A DNA stretch of 37,774 bases from Bacteroidaceae bacterium. GTDB taxonomy: Bacteria > Bacteroidota > Bacteroidia > Bacteroidales > Bacteroidaceae. The notes beneath the pieces were generated by a model. The model had not been told where the DNA came from, ran no database searches, and saw only the letters and a list, made by a program, of their open reading frames with translations. The position numbers were made by a program, and so were the translations under genes. Location of the stretch: assembly GCA_017615125.1 (NCBI GenBank), contig JAGAAS010000094.1:1-37774 (forward strand). The letters are read 5' to 3'. Shown here piece after piece: positions 27,580 through 35,878 of this stretch; position 1 is the stretch's first letter; each line of letters opens with the position of its first letter.

Positions 27580-29790
27580 ATGATTATGAATCGCATTGAC
27601 AGATTATTCAGACTCCTTCCCGTCTTGCTTGTCACGGTGATGATGACAGGCTGTGACCGTTTGTCTTCGTCGCCTAAGCGAGTCGAGGGCGTTCCGATTC
27701 AGGCCATCAGCATTGACGGGCAGAGCGAGGGACGGCTCTTCGAAGGAATAGGGCTTGTGAACGGCGGAGGGGCAACTTCCGTCCTGCTGAAGGACTATCC
27801 TGAGCCGCAGCGCAGCCAGATACTCGACTTGGTTTACAAGCCTAAGTTCGGTGCTTCGGTAAGCGCCCTTCTCGTGGAGATTCCAGGCGACGGTAACTCC
27901 ACGCAGGGCTCTATGCCGAGCCACAGCCATATGCGCGGGGAGACGGACTATACGCGCGGGTATACCTGGTGGATTTTGCAGGAAGCAAGGAAGCGCAACC
28001 CGCAGATTACCCTCGACGCCACAGCGTGGAGTGCTCCCGGCTGGGTGGGCAAAGGAAACTTCTGGACGCAGGATGCTGCCGACTACTACGTGAGCTGGCT
28101 CAAGGGCCTGCGCGAGGAATACGGAATGGAACTTGATGCTATCGGGTGCCGCAACGAAAAGGGCGTTGACTATAAGTTCGTGAAAATGCTGCGCCGCACC
28201 CTCGACAGGGAAGGATTTGGAAACGTGCGCATACACGCCTTTGACAACTGGTACGAATCGAAGCTGGATTTCGTGAGGGATATGCTCAAGGACCGTGAAT
28301 TGGCTGAGGCTGTCGACATCATCAGCGGGCATGTGTTCTACGAGCACAGCGGCGTGCCCGAGGATGTAAGGATGATTGCCGATTCGCTGGGAAAGCCCAT
28401 CTGGAACACCGAGGATCATGTTTACAAACAAGGCTTCGATGCACTCATCGGCATCGTGGAATGCTTTAACCGAAACTATATCGATAACGGGGCAACGAAA
28501 ATCATCAACTGGTACGACATCGCGGGCGTTTACGAGGTGGAACCGTATGCGGAGGAGCCCGTCGCTGTGATGGCGCGAGAGCCCTGGAGCGGGCACTACG
28601 ACGTGCGCGAAGCCTTATGGGGCTATGCTCACTACGGACAGTTCTCCGAAGTGGGTTGGAGATATGTCGACGGCGGATGCTGCTCGCTTGACAAGGGCGG
28701 CTCCCTTGTCACCCTGCGCTCGGAGGAGGGGGACTATAGCCTTATCATCGAGACGAAGAACGCGACAGAGCCCCAGACTCTGCAAATAACAATTGGCAAG
28801 GGGCTGAAGGGCGACAAGCTGTGCGTCTGGCGCAGCACGGAGAAGTCGCAGTTCTCCCACCAGATAAGTGTAAGGCCCCGTCATCGTACCCTTACTCTTA
28901 CCCTTGAGCCCAATACCGTCTATTCGCTCTCGACAACGAGGGGGCAGCAGAAGGGCTCCTTCATCGCCATTCCCCGCTCGAGGCCGTTCCCGATGCCTTA
29001 TGAGGAGGATTTCGAGGACTACGGGGAGAAGAAGCAATGGGGCTTCCTTCCGCATTTCTTTGCCGACATCAGCGGGGCCTTTGAACTTGTGGAAACGCCC
29101 GACCATGCAGAAACCTGTCTCAGGCAGGTAGTTTCCGAGCAAGCTAACAGTTGGGCTCCCGATTGGCATCCATATACTATCGTGGGTGATCTTTCTTGGA
29201 CGGATTATGAAGTAAGTGCTGATGTCTGGCTCAACGGAGCAGACGAAGCAGGCATTATGGGACGCATTTGTCACGTAGGAACAGGCTGGGGCACTACTCC
29301 TAAAGGGTATTGTTTCATCATCGACGACGAAGGGCATTGTATGCTGGTGGAATCGCGCGGAAAGCTGAAGGCTGGATCTCTTGAGGGCGATGCTGAGCAG
29401 CAGGAGCTACTGGCTCATCAGAAAGACAGCATCGGGGGAGAAGAAGTGCTGGGAACAGCTTGGGCAACATGGGTTCTTCCTTATGAATGGCACAAGCTGA
29501 CGCTTCGCTTCGAATGCGATACGGTGACGGCGTGCGTGGATGATGCGCCTGTGCTGAGAGCAGAAGGCATAATATATAAGAATGGTATGGCTGGGCTGAT
29601 GGCTACCCGTCAGAATAAGAAGCAGTCAACTCCTTATTTCGACAATCTTCACATTGCGCCATTGGGAACGAACACTTCGCGAATTCCCATTAGGAGAGTT
29701 GACTTCTCTCCCTTATATGTGGAGAAACCTTGTCTGCTTGACAGCTGCGAAGTCGAGGAAGATATGAACGTTAACAATTTGAATGAATAA
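27580..29790 (+). CDS. GH59 family (galactocerebrosidase-like) beta-galactosidase lipoprotein
   Basis: A 736-residue lipoprotein (lipobox MTGC) clearly related along its whole length to animal galactocerebrosidase (GALC). Shared landmarks include FEGIGLVNGGGATSVLLKDYPEP, QILDLVYKPKFGASVSALLVEI, the PSHSHMR segment, AxxRNPQITLDATAWSAPGWVGKG, REPWSGHYDVREALWGYAH and GSYxLIIET-type strands. The acid/base equivalent is E193 in CRNEKG and the nucleophile equivalent E278 in WNTEDH, matching GALC E182 and E258. The normally conserved WNE is RNE here. After the TIM barrel come the beta-sandwich and a C-terminal lectin-like domain (about 475-720). It should hydrolyse beta-galactosides, but lipid substrate use is unproven. 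The next gene begins at the very next base. Confidence 0.9.
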   Translation: MIMNRIDRLFRLLPVLLVTVMMTGCDRLSSSPKRVEGVPIQAISIDGQSEGRLFEGIGLVNGGGATSVLLKDYPEPQRSQILDLVYKPKFGASVSALLVEIPGDGNSTQGSMPSHSHMRGETDYTRGYTWWILQEARKRNPQITLDATAWSAPGWVGKGNFWTQDAADYYVSWLKGLREEYGMELDAIGCRNEKGVDYKFVKMLRRTLDREGFGNVRIHAFDNWYESKLDFVRDMLKDRELAEAVDIISGHVFYEHSGVPEDVRMIADSLGKPIWNTEDHVYKQGFDALIGIVECFNRNYIDNGATKIINWYDIAGVYEVEPYAEEPVAVMAREPWSGHYDVREALWGYAHYGQFSEVGWRYVDGGCCSLDKGGSLVTLRSEEGDYSLIIETKNATEPQTLQITIGKGLKGDKLCVWRSTEKSQFSHQISVRPRHRTLTLTLEPNTVYSLSTTRGQQKGSFIAIPRSRPFPMPYEEDFEDYGEKKQWGFLPHFFADISGAFELVETPDHAETCLRQVVSEQANSWAPDWHPYTIVGDLSWTDYEVSADVWLNGADEAGIMGRICHVGTGWGTTPKGYCFIIDDEGHCMLVESRGKLKAGSLEGDAEQQELLAHQKDSIGGEEVLGTAWATWVLPYEWHKLTLRFECDTVTACVDDAPVLRAEGIIYKNGMAGLMATRQNKKQSTPYFDNLHIAPLGTNTSRIPIRRVDFSPLYVEKPCLLDSCEVEEDMNVNNLNE

Positions 29791-31872
29791 ATGGAAACAC
29801 CAAAACAACGCAGAGGAATGCGTCTCCCTTTGCAAAAAGGAACGATAGTTTTACTGATGTTACTTACTTTTGGCTTGTGGGCTTGTCGTGAAAACGATAA
29901 AGTTAGTGTAACAGAACGTCCTCTTTCGGGCGCGCAGTCTCATTACTCGGGCTTCCGTGCTCCGTTGAAGGCAGACAACAGCCTGCTGAAGCTTCCTGTG
30001 GGAAGCATTCACCCTGAAGGATGGCTGAAGCGTTGGCTCGAACTGCAGCGAGAGGGCCTTTGCGGGCAGCTTGGAACCGTAAGCGAATGGCTTGACAAAG
30101 AAGGGAACCAATGGCTGGGCGAAGGCGGAAGTCACGGATGGGAGGAAGTTCCTTATTGGCTTCGCGGATACAGTAACTTGGCTTATCTGCTGAACGATGA
30201 GGCAATGATTGCCGAAACGAAGACTTGGATTGAAGCTGTTATCTGCGGGCAAAGGGAAGATGGTTTCATAGGCCCGGCAAATGCTAAAGAAAATGGGCGT
30301 TACGAAGTTTGGCCACAGATGATTATGCTTTGGATTCTGCAGGACTACTACGAGTTTACGGGCGACAAGAGGGTGCTTGACGTAATGACAAAGTACTTCC
30401 ATTTCCAGCTTACCCAGCCCGACGACAAGTTTCTTGAGGATTACTGGGAGAACAGTCGAGGAGGCGATAATATGTGGAGCGTCATTTGGCTCTACAATCG
30501 TACGGGCGATAAGACGCTCCTTCCTCTTATCGATCAGATTCATCGGAATACTGCCAACTGGACTCAGCACGACAACTTCCCCAACTGGCACGGGGTGAAT
30601 ATCGCTCAAGGTATTCGCGAGCCTGCTACGTATTGGCTGTACAAAGGGGACGAAGCTTTGTTGAAGGCTTCTTATCGTGATCAGGAACTTATCCGCGAGC
30701 GTTTCGGACAAGTGCCTGGCGGAATGTATGGTGCTGACGAAAATTGTAGAAACGGCTATATCGATCCGCGACAAGGGGCTGAGACGTGCGCGATGGTTGA
30801 GCAGATGGCTTCGGACGAGATTATGATGACTATCACAGGCGATCCTATGTGGGCCGAGAACTGCGAAGACGTTGCCTTCAATACGCTTCCAGTAGCTTTT
30901 ATGCCTGATTTCCGTTCCTTGCGCTATTTCGTTTCACCAAACATGCCCATCAGCGATGCTGCAAACCATTACCCGAGCATCGAGAATGCAGGGCCGTTCC
31001 TTTGCATGAATCCTTTCAGCAGCAGATGTTGTCAGCACAATCACGGCTTTGGCTGGCCTTATTATGCTGAATATCTGACGATGGCGACTTCGGACGGCGG
31101 ATTAGCCACGATGCTCTATTGCGCCAGCGAGACAAAGGCTCTTGTCGGGAAAGGAAAGGGGCACGAGGTAGTCTTGCGGCAGGAAACGCACTATCCTTTC
31201 GAGGGTGTGGTAAGCCTTGTCGTCAATACCGAAAAGCAAGTGCATTTCCCTCTCTATCTGCGCATTCCGTCGTGGGCAAAGGACGCTGAAGTTAGCGTGA
31301 ATGGCAATGCTGTTGCTGCCGAGAATGCCGAAGGCAAGTATGTCCGCATCGAGCGCACGTGGAAGGATGGAGATGAGGTGGTGCTGAACCTTCCGATGGA
31401 AATCTTTGTTCGTACTTGGGAGGCTAACAAGAATAGCGTCAGCGTCAACTACGGTCCTCTCACTCTTTCCTTAAAAATAGCCGAGAAGTATGTCGTGCGC
31501 GACGGACGCGAGTTATCTCAGGGCGACAGTCATTGGCAAAAGGGTGCCGATGCTTCCCTTTGGCCCACGTATGAGATTTTCCCCGATTCCCCTTGGAATT
31601 ATTCGTTGCTGATGGATGAGAAAGGCTTGCCTGTTGACTTGAAAGTCGTCCAGAAGTCTTGGCCTGCCGACGATTTTCCATTCACGCAGGAGAGCGTTCC
31701 TTTGGAGTTTACGGCAGTTGGTTGCCGCGTGCCCTCGTGGGGATGGGACGAAACGGGCTATGTTCAAGTTCTTCCCGACGAAGATGCACCCAAGGAGGCT
31801 GCTGAACCTATCACCCTTATCCCGATGGGTGCCGCGCGCTTGCGCATTTCTGCTTTCCCAACTGCTAGGTGA
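29791..31872 (+). CDS. DUF1680 (GH127-like) lipoprotein, probable beta-L-arabinofuranosidase
   Basis: A 693-residue lipoprotein (lipobox LWAC) of the DUF1680 superfamily. The ATG at 29791 directly abuts the GH59 stop; MRLPLQ nine codons on is an alternative start. The fold landmarks are GSIHPEGWLKRWLELQ at the start of the alpha/alpha barrel, the ETC zinc motif (E331, C333) preceded by candidate acid/base E317, and C413-C414 in SRCCQHNHG. The first Cys of the CxCC motif seen in the GH127 at 5124 is Ser here, but both cysteines needed for zinc and nucleophile are kept. The E-to-ETC distance is 14 rather than 16. There is no extra C-terminal domain. It may be a GH146-like or uncharacterised subfamily. 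It forms a two-gene operon with GH59. Confidence 0.82.
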   Translation: METPKQRRGMRLPLQKGTIVLLMLLTFGLWACRENDKVSVTERPLSGAQSHYSGFRAPLKADNSLLKLPVGSIHPEGWLKRWLELQREGLCGQLGTVSEWLDKEGNQWLGEGGSHGWEEVPYWLRGYSNLAYLLNDEAMIAETKTWIEAVICGQREDGFIGPANAKENGRYEVWPQMIMLWILQDYYEFTGDKRVLDVMTKYFHFQLTQPDDKFLEDYWENSRGGDNMWSVIWLYNRTGDKTLLPLIDQIHRNTANWTQHDNFPNWHGVNIAQGIREPATYWLYKGDEALLKASYRDQELIRERFGQVPGGMYGADENCRNGYIDPRQGAETCAMVEQMASDEIMMTITGDPMWAENCEDVAFNTLPVAFMPDFRSLRYFVSPNMPISDAANHYPSIENAGPFLCMNPFSSRCCQHNHGFGWPYYAEYLTMATSDGGLATMLYCASETKALVGKGKGHEVVLRQETHYPFEGVVSLVVNTEKQVHFPLYLRIPSWAKDAEVSVNGNAVAAENAEGKYVRIERTWKDGDEVVLNLPMEIFVRTWEANKNSVSVNYGPLTLSLKIAEKYVVRDGRELSQGDSHWQKGADASLWPTYEIFPDSPWNYSLLMDEKGLPVDLKVVQKSWPADDFPFTQESVPLEFTAVGCRVPSWGWDETGYVQVLPDEDAPKEAAEPITLIPMGAARLRISAFPTAR

Positions 31873-31949
31873 TGCAGAATAGCTTGCGTCGAACTTTGCA
31901 TATCTCATGTAGAACGGATTTTTCCCTGTTGAAAAAGGCTCCGTCAATA

Positions 31950-32045
31950 TGAAGAAAGAATCTCGCCGTATGAAGAAAGAATCCGGCGAGATGTAGAAAG
32001 AAAAAATTTTTTTGAAGAAAGAATAATTTTCTCTGGAGAACAAAT
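31950..32045. repeat. AT-rich intergenic repeat, copy 5
   Basis: Contains GAAGAAAGAATCTCGCCGTA, then GAAGAAAGAATCCGGCGAGA and AGAAAGAATAATTTTCTC. The modules match copies 1-4, mostly in the opposite orientation. It follows the GH59/DUF1680 operon. Confidence 0.6.
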
Positions 32046-32079
32046 AATTTCTCTGCCAAGAGGAAAGACATCGGATAGT

Positions 32080-32108
32080 CCCTTCTCCCGTGTGGGAGAG
32101 GGGATTAC
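32080..32108. terminator. Hairpin, probable terminator
   Basis: CCCTTCTCCC, loop GTGT, GGGAGAGGGG: a 10-bp stem with one T-G wobble, about 210 bases after the DUF1680 stop and followed by ATTACCTTTTT. Confidence 0.55.
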
Positions 32109-32162
32109 CTTTTTGCGTAAATCCGGATGGAGTCGCTAAGGCAAATAAAAATGATTTTTTCC

Positions 32163-32193
32163 TTTGGAGATACGGGAAAAGTGTGTACTTTTG
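32163..32193 (+). promoter_or_regulatory. Promoter of the riboswitch-DASS-DUF2490 transcript
   Basis: TTTG at 32163-32166, a 19-nt spacer and TACTTTTG at 32186-32193 match both promoter boxes. Transcription would start near 32200, just before the riboswitch. Confidence 0.8.
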
Positions 32194-32209
32194 CAGCGCA
32201 TTTGGTTCT

Positions 32210-32376
32210 CCCGACAGCCTTAGTGCTTGCTTGTGGAGCTAAGAAGGGAACGCAGTGAGAGTCTGCGACTATACCCGTAGCTGTAAGTCCTGTTGATCCA
32301 GGCGACGTTCAGTCACTGCCCGAAGGGGCGGGAAGGCGAGTCGCCAAAGGGGAAGGACAAAGTCAGAAGACCTGCC
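32210..32376 (+). ncRNA. Cobalamin (B12) riboswitch aptamer
   Basis: The conserved cobalamin aptamer blocks occur in order: AAGGGAA (32244-32250), a hairpin CGCAGTGAGAGTCTGCG, CCCGTAGCTGTAA (32274-32286), TCACTG (32313-32318), GGGAAGGC (32330-32337) and the 3' block AGTCAGAAGACCTGCC (32361-32376). These match the RF00174-type consensus (GGGAA, CCCGCnACTGT, GCCACTG, GGGAAGGC, AGTCnGnAGACCTGCC). The B12-bound form normally represses the gene that follows. The 5' boundary is approximate. Confidence 0.9.
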
Positions 32377-32377
32377 A

Positions 32378-32526
32378 ATGCCAGAAGAGATTTGTGTACC
32401 ACGGGACTATGGTGCAAAATGTTATGGAAAGATTTAGGCTGTGCCGCAAAGGCTTGCTTAAGTTACTCCGCACAAGATATCCCGTGTACATTTTCTGAAG
32501 TATTAACCGCTGGGCTTGCCTGGCAT
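32378..32526 (+). promoter_or_regulatory. Long base-paired expression platform of the riboswitch
   Basis: Between the aptamer and the DASS ATG at 32544, nested pairs are visible. ATGCCAG (32378-32384) pairs with CTGGCAT (32520-32526). TGTAC-ACGGGA (32395-32399 and 32401-32406, with C32400 bulged) pairs with TCCCGTGTACA (32480-32490). This makes a roughly 150-nt extended arm ending 17 nt before the start codon. No classical terminator with a U-run is seen, so control is more likely at translation initiation. The pairs were found by eye. Confidence 0.5.
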
Positions 32527-32543
32527 AGTGTGTACATAGGGAA

Positions 32544-34055
32544 ATGTTTAAGAATTTTGTTGGATACCATCTGGTTGAAGCATATCACCAGATGAAGAAA
32601 GAAAAGCGTAACCCGCTGAAAAATCATGGCGTCGTGATAAAACTGGCGTTCTGTATTGTCAGCGCGCTTGTCGTGTGGAACTTGCCTTTTGAGTGTTTCG
32701 GCCCGGTGGGGCTTACGGTTGTGGAGCAGAGAGTGTTGGCTATTTTTTGCTTTGCCACACTCATGTGGGTGCTTGAGCCCGTTTCGGCGTGGACAACATC
32801 GGTGATGTCTATCGTGTTGCTGCTCTTCTGCTGTAGCGACTCGAGCATTTGGTTCTTTACGAGCGGCATTGAACCTGAAAGGATGGGCCACTTGTTGAGT
32901 TTCAAGGCTTTGTTGGCATGTTTCGCCGATCCCATCATCATGCTTTTCATCGGAGGATTCATTCTTGCTATTGCGGCAACGAAAAGCGGGCTCGACGTGA
33001 AGCTTGCGCGTGTGCTGCTGAAGCCTTTCGGTACTCGCAGCGAGAGCGTCTTGCTGGGATTCCTCTTGGTGACGGGGCTTTTTTCTATGTTCCTCAGCAA
33101 TACGGCAACGGCAGCTATGATGCTGACGTTTCTCTCGCCTGTGCTCAAGAGCCTCCCCGCTAACGGCAAGGGACGCATTGCGCTTGCGTTGGCAATCCCC
33201 ATAGGCGCAAATATCGGTGGTATCGGCACGCCCATTGGCACGCCGCCTAACGCTATTGCGCTCAAGTTCCTCAACGACCCTGCCGGGATGAATATGAATA
33301 TCGGCTTCGGGCAATGGATGATGTATATGTTTCCGCTTGCTATCATCCTGCTGCTAATATCTTGGCGGCTGTTGCTGAGGCTTTTCCCCTTCACACAAAA
33401 GACAATCGAGCTCCACATCGAAGGAGAGTCGAAGAACGACTGGCGTAGCATTGTAACTTATGTAACTTTCGGCATCACCATCTTACTTTGGATGTTCGAC
33501 AAGAAGACTGGCGTCAATTCCAATGTCGTTGCGATGCTTCCCGTTGGCGTGTTCTGCATCACAGGGATTATTACCCGTCGTGATTTGGAAGAAATCAACT
33601 GGAGCGTATTGTGGATGGTGGCTGGAGGCTTTGCTCTCGGGCTGGCGCTGCAGGAATCGGGGCTGGCAGCGCGCATTGTTGAGACTATACCGTTTGCTTC
33701 GTGGAGTCCTGTGCTGATGATTGTCGGAAGCGGCTTGCTTTGCTACCTTATGGCTAACTTTATCAGCCACACCGCTACGGCAAACCTCCTTGTGCCCATC
33801 CTTGCTTTGGCAGGAATGTCGGCATCCGAAACGCTGGCTCCGTTGGGGGGGGTGAGTACCTTGCTTATCGGTGTAGCTCTGGGCTCAAGCCTTGCGATGC
33901 TGTTGCCTATCAGTACGCCTCCGAACGCCTTGGCGCACGCTACGGGGCTTATCGAGCAGAAACAGATGATGAAGACAGGACTCATAATCGGTTTCATCGG
34001 GTTCCTCTTGGGTTATGTAATGCTCATCATTCTAGGAAAGAATGGACTGTTCTAA
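32544..34055 (+). CDS. DASS (SLC13) family anion/dicarboxylate transporter
   Basis: A 503-residue inner-membrane transporter with about 12-13 hydrophobic segments. DASS/SLC13 landmarks are S185-N186-T187 in FLSNTATAAMM and the repeated TPPN motif (GTPIGTPPNAIA and LPISTPPNALA). The second half-site reads S408-H409-T410 in FISHTATANLL instead of SNT. Relatives carry succinate, malate, citrate or sulfate, often driven by sodium. The N-terminal start could also be the ATG at 32592, which gives the conventional MKKEKRN start; the first ATG is kept because the leader ends close to it. The next gene overlaps its last 14 bases, so the two are translationally coupled, downstream of the cobalamin riboswitch. 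Confidence 0.88.
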   Translation: MFKNFVGYHLVEAYHQMKKEKRNPLKNHGVVIKLAFCIVSALVVWNLPFECFGPVGLTVVEQRVLAIFCFATLMWVLEPVSAWTTSVMSIVLLLFCCSDSSIWFFTSGIEPERMGHLLSFKALLACFADPIIMLFIGGFILAIAATKSGLDVKLARVLLKPFGTRSESVLLGFLLVTGLFSMFLSNTATAAMMLTFLSPVLKSLPANGKGRIALALAIPIGANIGGIGTPIGTPPNAIALKFLNDPAGMNMNIGFGQWMMYMFPLAIILLLISWRLLLRLFPFTQKTIELHIEGESKNDWRSIVTYVTFGITILLWMFDKKTGVNSNVVAMLPVGVFCITGIITRRDLEEINWSVLWMVAGGFALGLALQESGLAARIVETIPFASWSPVLMIVGSGLLCYLMANFISHTATANLLVPILALAGMSASETLAPLGGVSTLLIGVALGSSLAMLLPISTPPNALAHATGLIEQKQMMKTGLIIGFIGFLLGYVMLIILGKNGLF

Positions 34056-34794
34056 GTACATATCTGTCTTTCTCCTTGCTGCCTTCGTGGCAATCTCTTC
34101 GGCAGCAGCGGGTGACGCAGCCAAACAGCATGTGGCAGCTTCCTGGCAGTCGCTTTCCGTGAAGAAAGGATTGGGCGAGGACTTCTCGCTGACGCTTCGC
34201 GGGGAGTACCGTTGCAAGGATGACTTCCGCTGTGACGATCTCTGGTTCATTCGTCTCACAGCAGGCTATAAACTGAATAGTCATCTCTCTACAGCTCTCT
34301 CTGCCGACTGGTTTAATGTCAGTCAGGCGCTCTCGCAGCGCGGAGAAGTCACTCTGCTTCCTTGGATGAAGCATTCGCGGCGTCTGCTTGCGGATGTCAG
34401 CGGTAAGATGTCTTACGAAAGATGGACACTCGCCCAACGAGAGCGCTACGTCTATGGACGTACGTACGAGAGAAAGCTGGATGCTTACGATGAACAGGGA
34501 CTCTATTGCCAGATAGTGCAGCCAGCAGCTGGTTCCATGCTGCTTCGCTCATTGACGACGCTCTCTTACAAGCCCGCTGATTCGTGTCTGTCACCTTACG
34601 TGGCTGCAGAACTGTTCAATAGCCTTCAGCGGGGCGATGGAATGGCTCTCCAGCAATGTCACATCTTTGCAGGAACGGGCATCAAGCTCGATGCCGTCAA
34701 TGCGCTGAAGCTTTATTATGTCTGTCAGGTGAAACAGCCTTCAGGCAAGCATCTTCACACGCTTGCCGTTGACTATGTTATCACATTACCATAG
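34042..34794 (+). CDS. DUF2490-like outer-membrane beta-barrel protein
   Basis: A 250-residue protein with a signal peptide (cleavage near SAAAG-DAA, about residue 23) and alternating amphipathic strands ending in YVITLP. The start RGEYRCKDDFRCDDLWFIRLTAGYKLNSHLSTALSADWF and WTLAQRERYVYGRTYE fit the DUF2490 family, a small outer-membrane barrel group without assigned function. The ATG at 34042 lies inside the 3' end of the transporter gene, so it is co-translated. By context it could be a pore or partner for the same solute. Confidence 0.75.
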   Translation: MDCSKYISVFLLAAFVAISSAAAGDAAKQHVAASWQSLSVKKGLGEDFSLTLRGEYRCKDDFRCDDLWFIRLTAGYKLNSHLSTALSADWFNVSQALSQRGEVTLLPWMKHSRRLLADVSGKMSYERWTLAQRERYVYGRTYERKLDAYDEQGLYCQIVQPAAGSMLLRSLTTLSYKPADSCLSPYVAAELFNSLQRGDGMALQQCHIFAGTGIKLDAVNALKLYYVCQVKQPSGKHLHTLAVDYVITLP

Positions 34795-34955
34795 AAATAA
34801 CCTTTTTTGCCTTTTTGATAATATGAATAAATCCTCTTTCTTTCCAATGGTGCCTCAGGGAAGGTACGAAGACCTTGAGTGTGCTAACGGGACGTCGCAG
34901 GGATAGCCTGTGTCGAAAAACTTCGTCAGCCTGTTGTGAAACACGCTGACGACAT

Positions 34956-34995
34956 AAAGAGGGAAGATGTTTCAAACGCCATCTTCCCTCTTTTA
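34956..34995. terminator. Strong bidirectional terminator
   Basis: A perfect 14-bp stem, AAAGAGGGAAGATG (34956-34969) and CATCTTCCCTCTTT (34980-34993), followed by T-rich sequence, between convergent genes. A second hairpin, CGTCAGC with GCTGACG, lies just before it at about 34924-34951. Confidence 0.85.
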
Positions 34996-35034
34996 TTTTT
35001 CTTCAAGGCAGGGTTGCTGCCTTGTTGTTTTTGC

Positions 35035-35838
35035 TTAGCGTACTACCTGTGTAAACTCGGGCTTGGAATCGGGCTCTGTTCCCTTTGTCACGAAGATAGT
35101 GACGTTTGCTTCCTCGCCGCCCATTCCTCGGCTTACGGCGATGAACTTGTAGTCGGTGCCGTCGTCTGTTGTGCGTTTGGCAACGGAAACAGGGATGCCG
35201 AGCGGGAACTGGTAGCTGGAGCAGGCATCGCTGAAGACGATGGAATCCTCTGCCGTCACGGGCATCTGCTCAGAGAAATCGGGCAGTTGCTCGAGGGCTC
35301 CCTCCTTGAATCCGTTTTCCTTCAGGAAACGGTCGAGCTCCTTCTCTGCTGCGGCAACTCTCGCTGCTCGCACGCCGTAGCCTGACAGTATGTTGGCCTT
35401 TGGTAATGCCTGCTTGAGGGCTTCGGATGATGAGTCAAGGCCTCCGCTGCCGAACGTGCAGAAGGGGATAATGGTCTTTCCGGCAAAGTCGTTGTCCTTT
35501 ACAAGGCTCGCAATCGGCATAGCGTAGGTGCCGAACCAGATGGGATAGCCGAGGAAGATGACGTCGTAGTTGGCAATCTTTGACTTGAGCGGTTTCAGCT
35601 CGGGCAGTTTTCCGCTCCGCATTTCGCGTCCTCCGCGCTCGATGGTTTCCTGAAAGTTCCCCGTGTAGGGTACTACAGCCTCGATTTTTTCAATATCGGC
35701 CCCCAGCTGTTTCTGAAGTTCAAGGGCAACGGCTTCGGTTGTCCCCGTTTCGGAATAGTAAAGCACTAACGGCTTTTTCTGTGTGCAGCCCGTTACGATG
35801 AATGCGACGGCTGCAAGCGTAACAAAGAGTTTTTTCAT
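35035..35838 (-). CDS. Flavodoxin-like lipoprotein
   Basis: A 267-residue lipoprotein (C18 in VTGC) with a flavodoxin fold at about 24-180. The FMN phosphate loop YSETGTTEAV is at the N-terminus of the domain, GYPIWFGTYAMP packs on the flavin, and the FCTFGSGGLDSS segment is the third flavin loop. About 80 further C-terminal residues (SSYQFPLGIPVSVAKRTTDDG... to TQVVR) form an extra strand-rich module that classical flavodoxins lack. A periplasmic, membrane-tethered flavodoxin is unusual but recurs in Bacteroidota. It probably acts in extracytoplasmic electron transfer; its partner is unknown. Confidence 0.85.
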   Translation of the reverse strand: MKKLFVTLAAVAFIVTGCTQKKPLVLYYSETGTTEAVALELQKQLGADIEKIEAVVPYTGNFQETIERGGREMRSGKLPELKPLKSKIANYDVIFLGYPIWFGTYAMPIASLVKDNDFAGKTIIPFCTFGSGGLDSSSEALKQALPKANILSGYGVRAARVAAAEKELDRFLKENGFKEGALEQLPDFSEQMPVTAEDSIVFSDACSSYQFPLGIPVSVAKRTTDDGTDYKFIAVSRGMGGEEANVTIFVTKGTEPDSKPEFTQVVR

Positions 35839-35870
35839 AAGCTTATCTTTTTAAAGTTTCTTTTCAGATG

Positions 35871-35878
35871 CAAAAATA
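35871..35878 (-). promoter_or_regulatory. -7 promoter element of the flavodoxin-like gene
   Basis: The minus strand reads TATTTTTG, fitting TAnnTTTG, 33 bases before the ATG. The -33 box is weak. Confidence 0.5.

Noticed and set aside
32293-32595. A 100-codon frame across the riboswitch and expression platform
   Set aside because: It runs through conserved aptamer blocks and the base-paired leader, so it is not credible as a protein.
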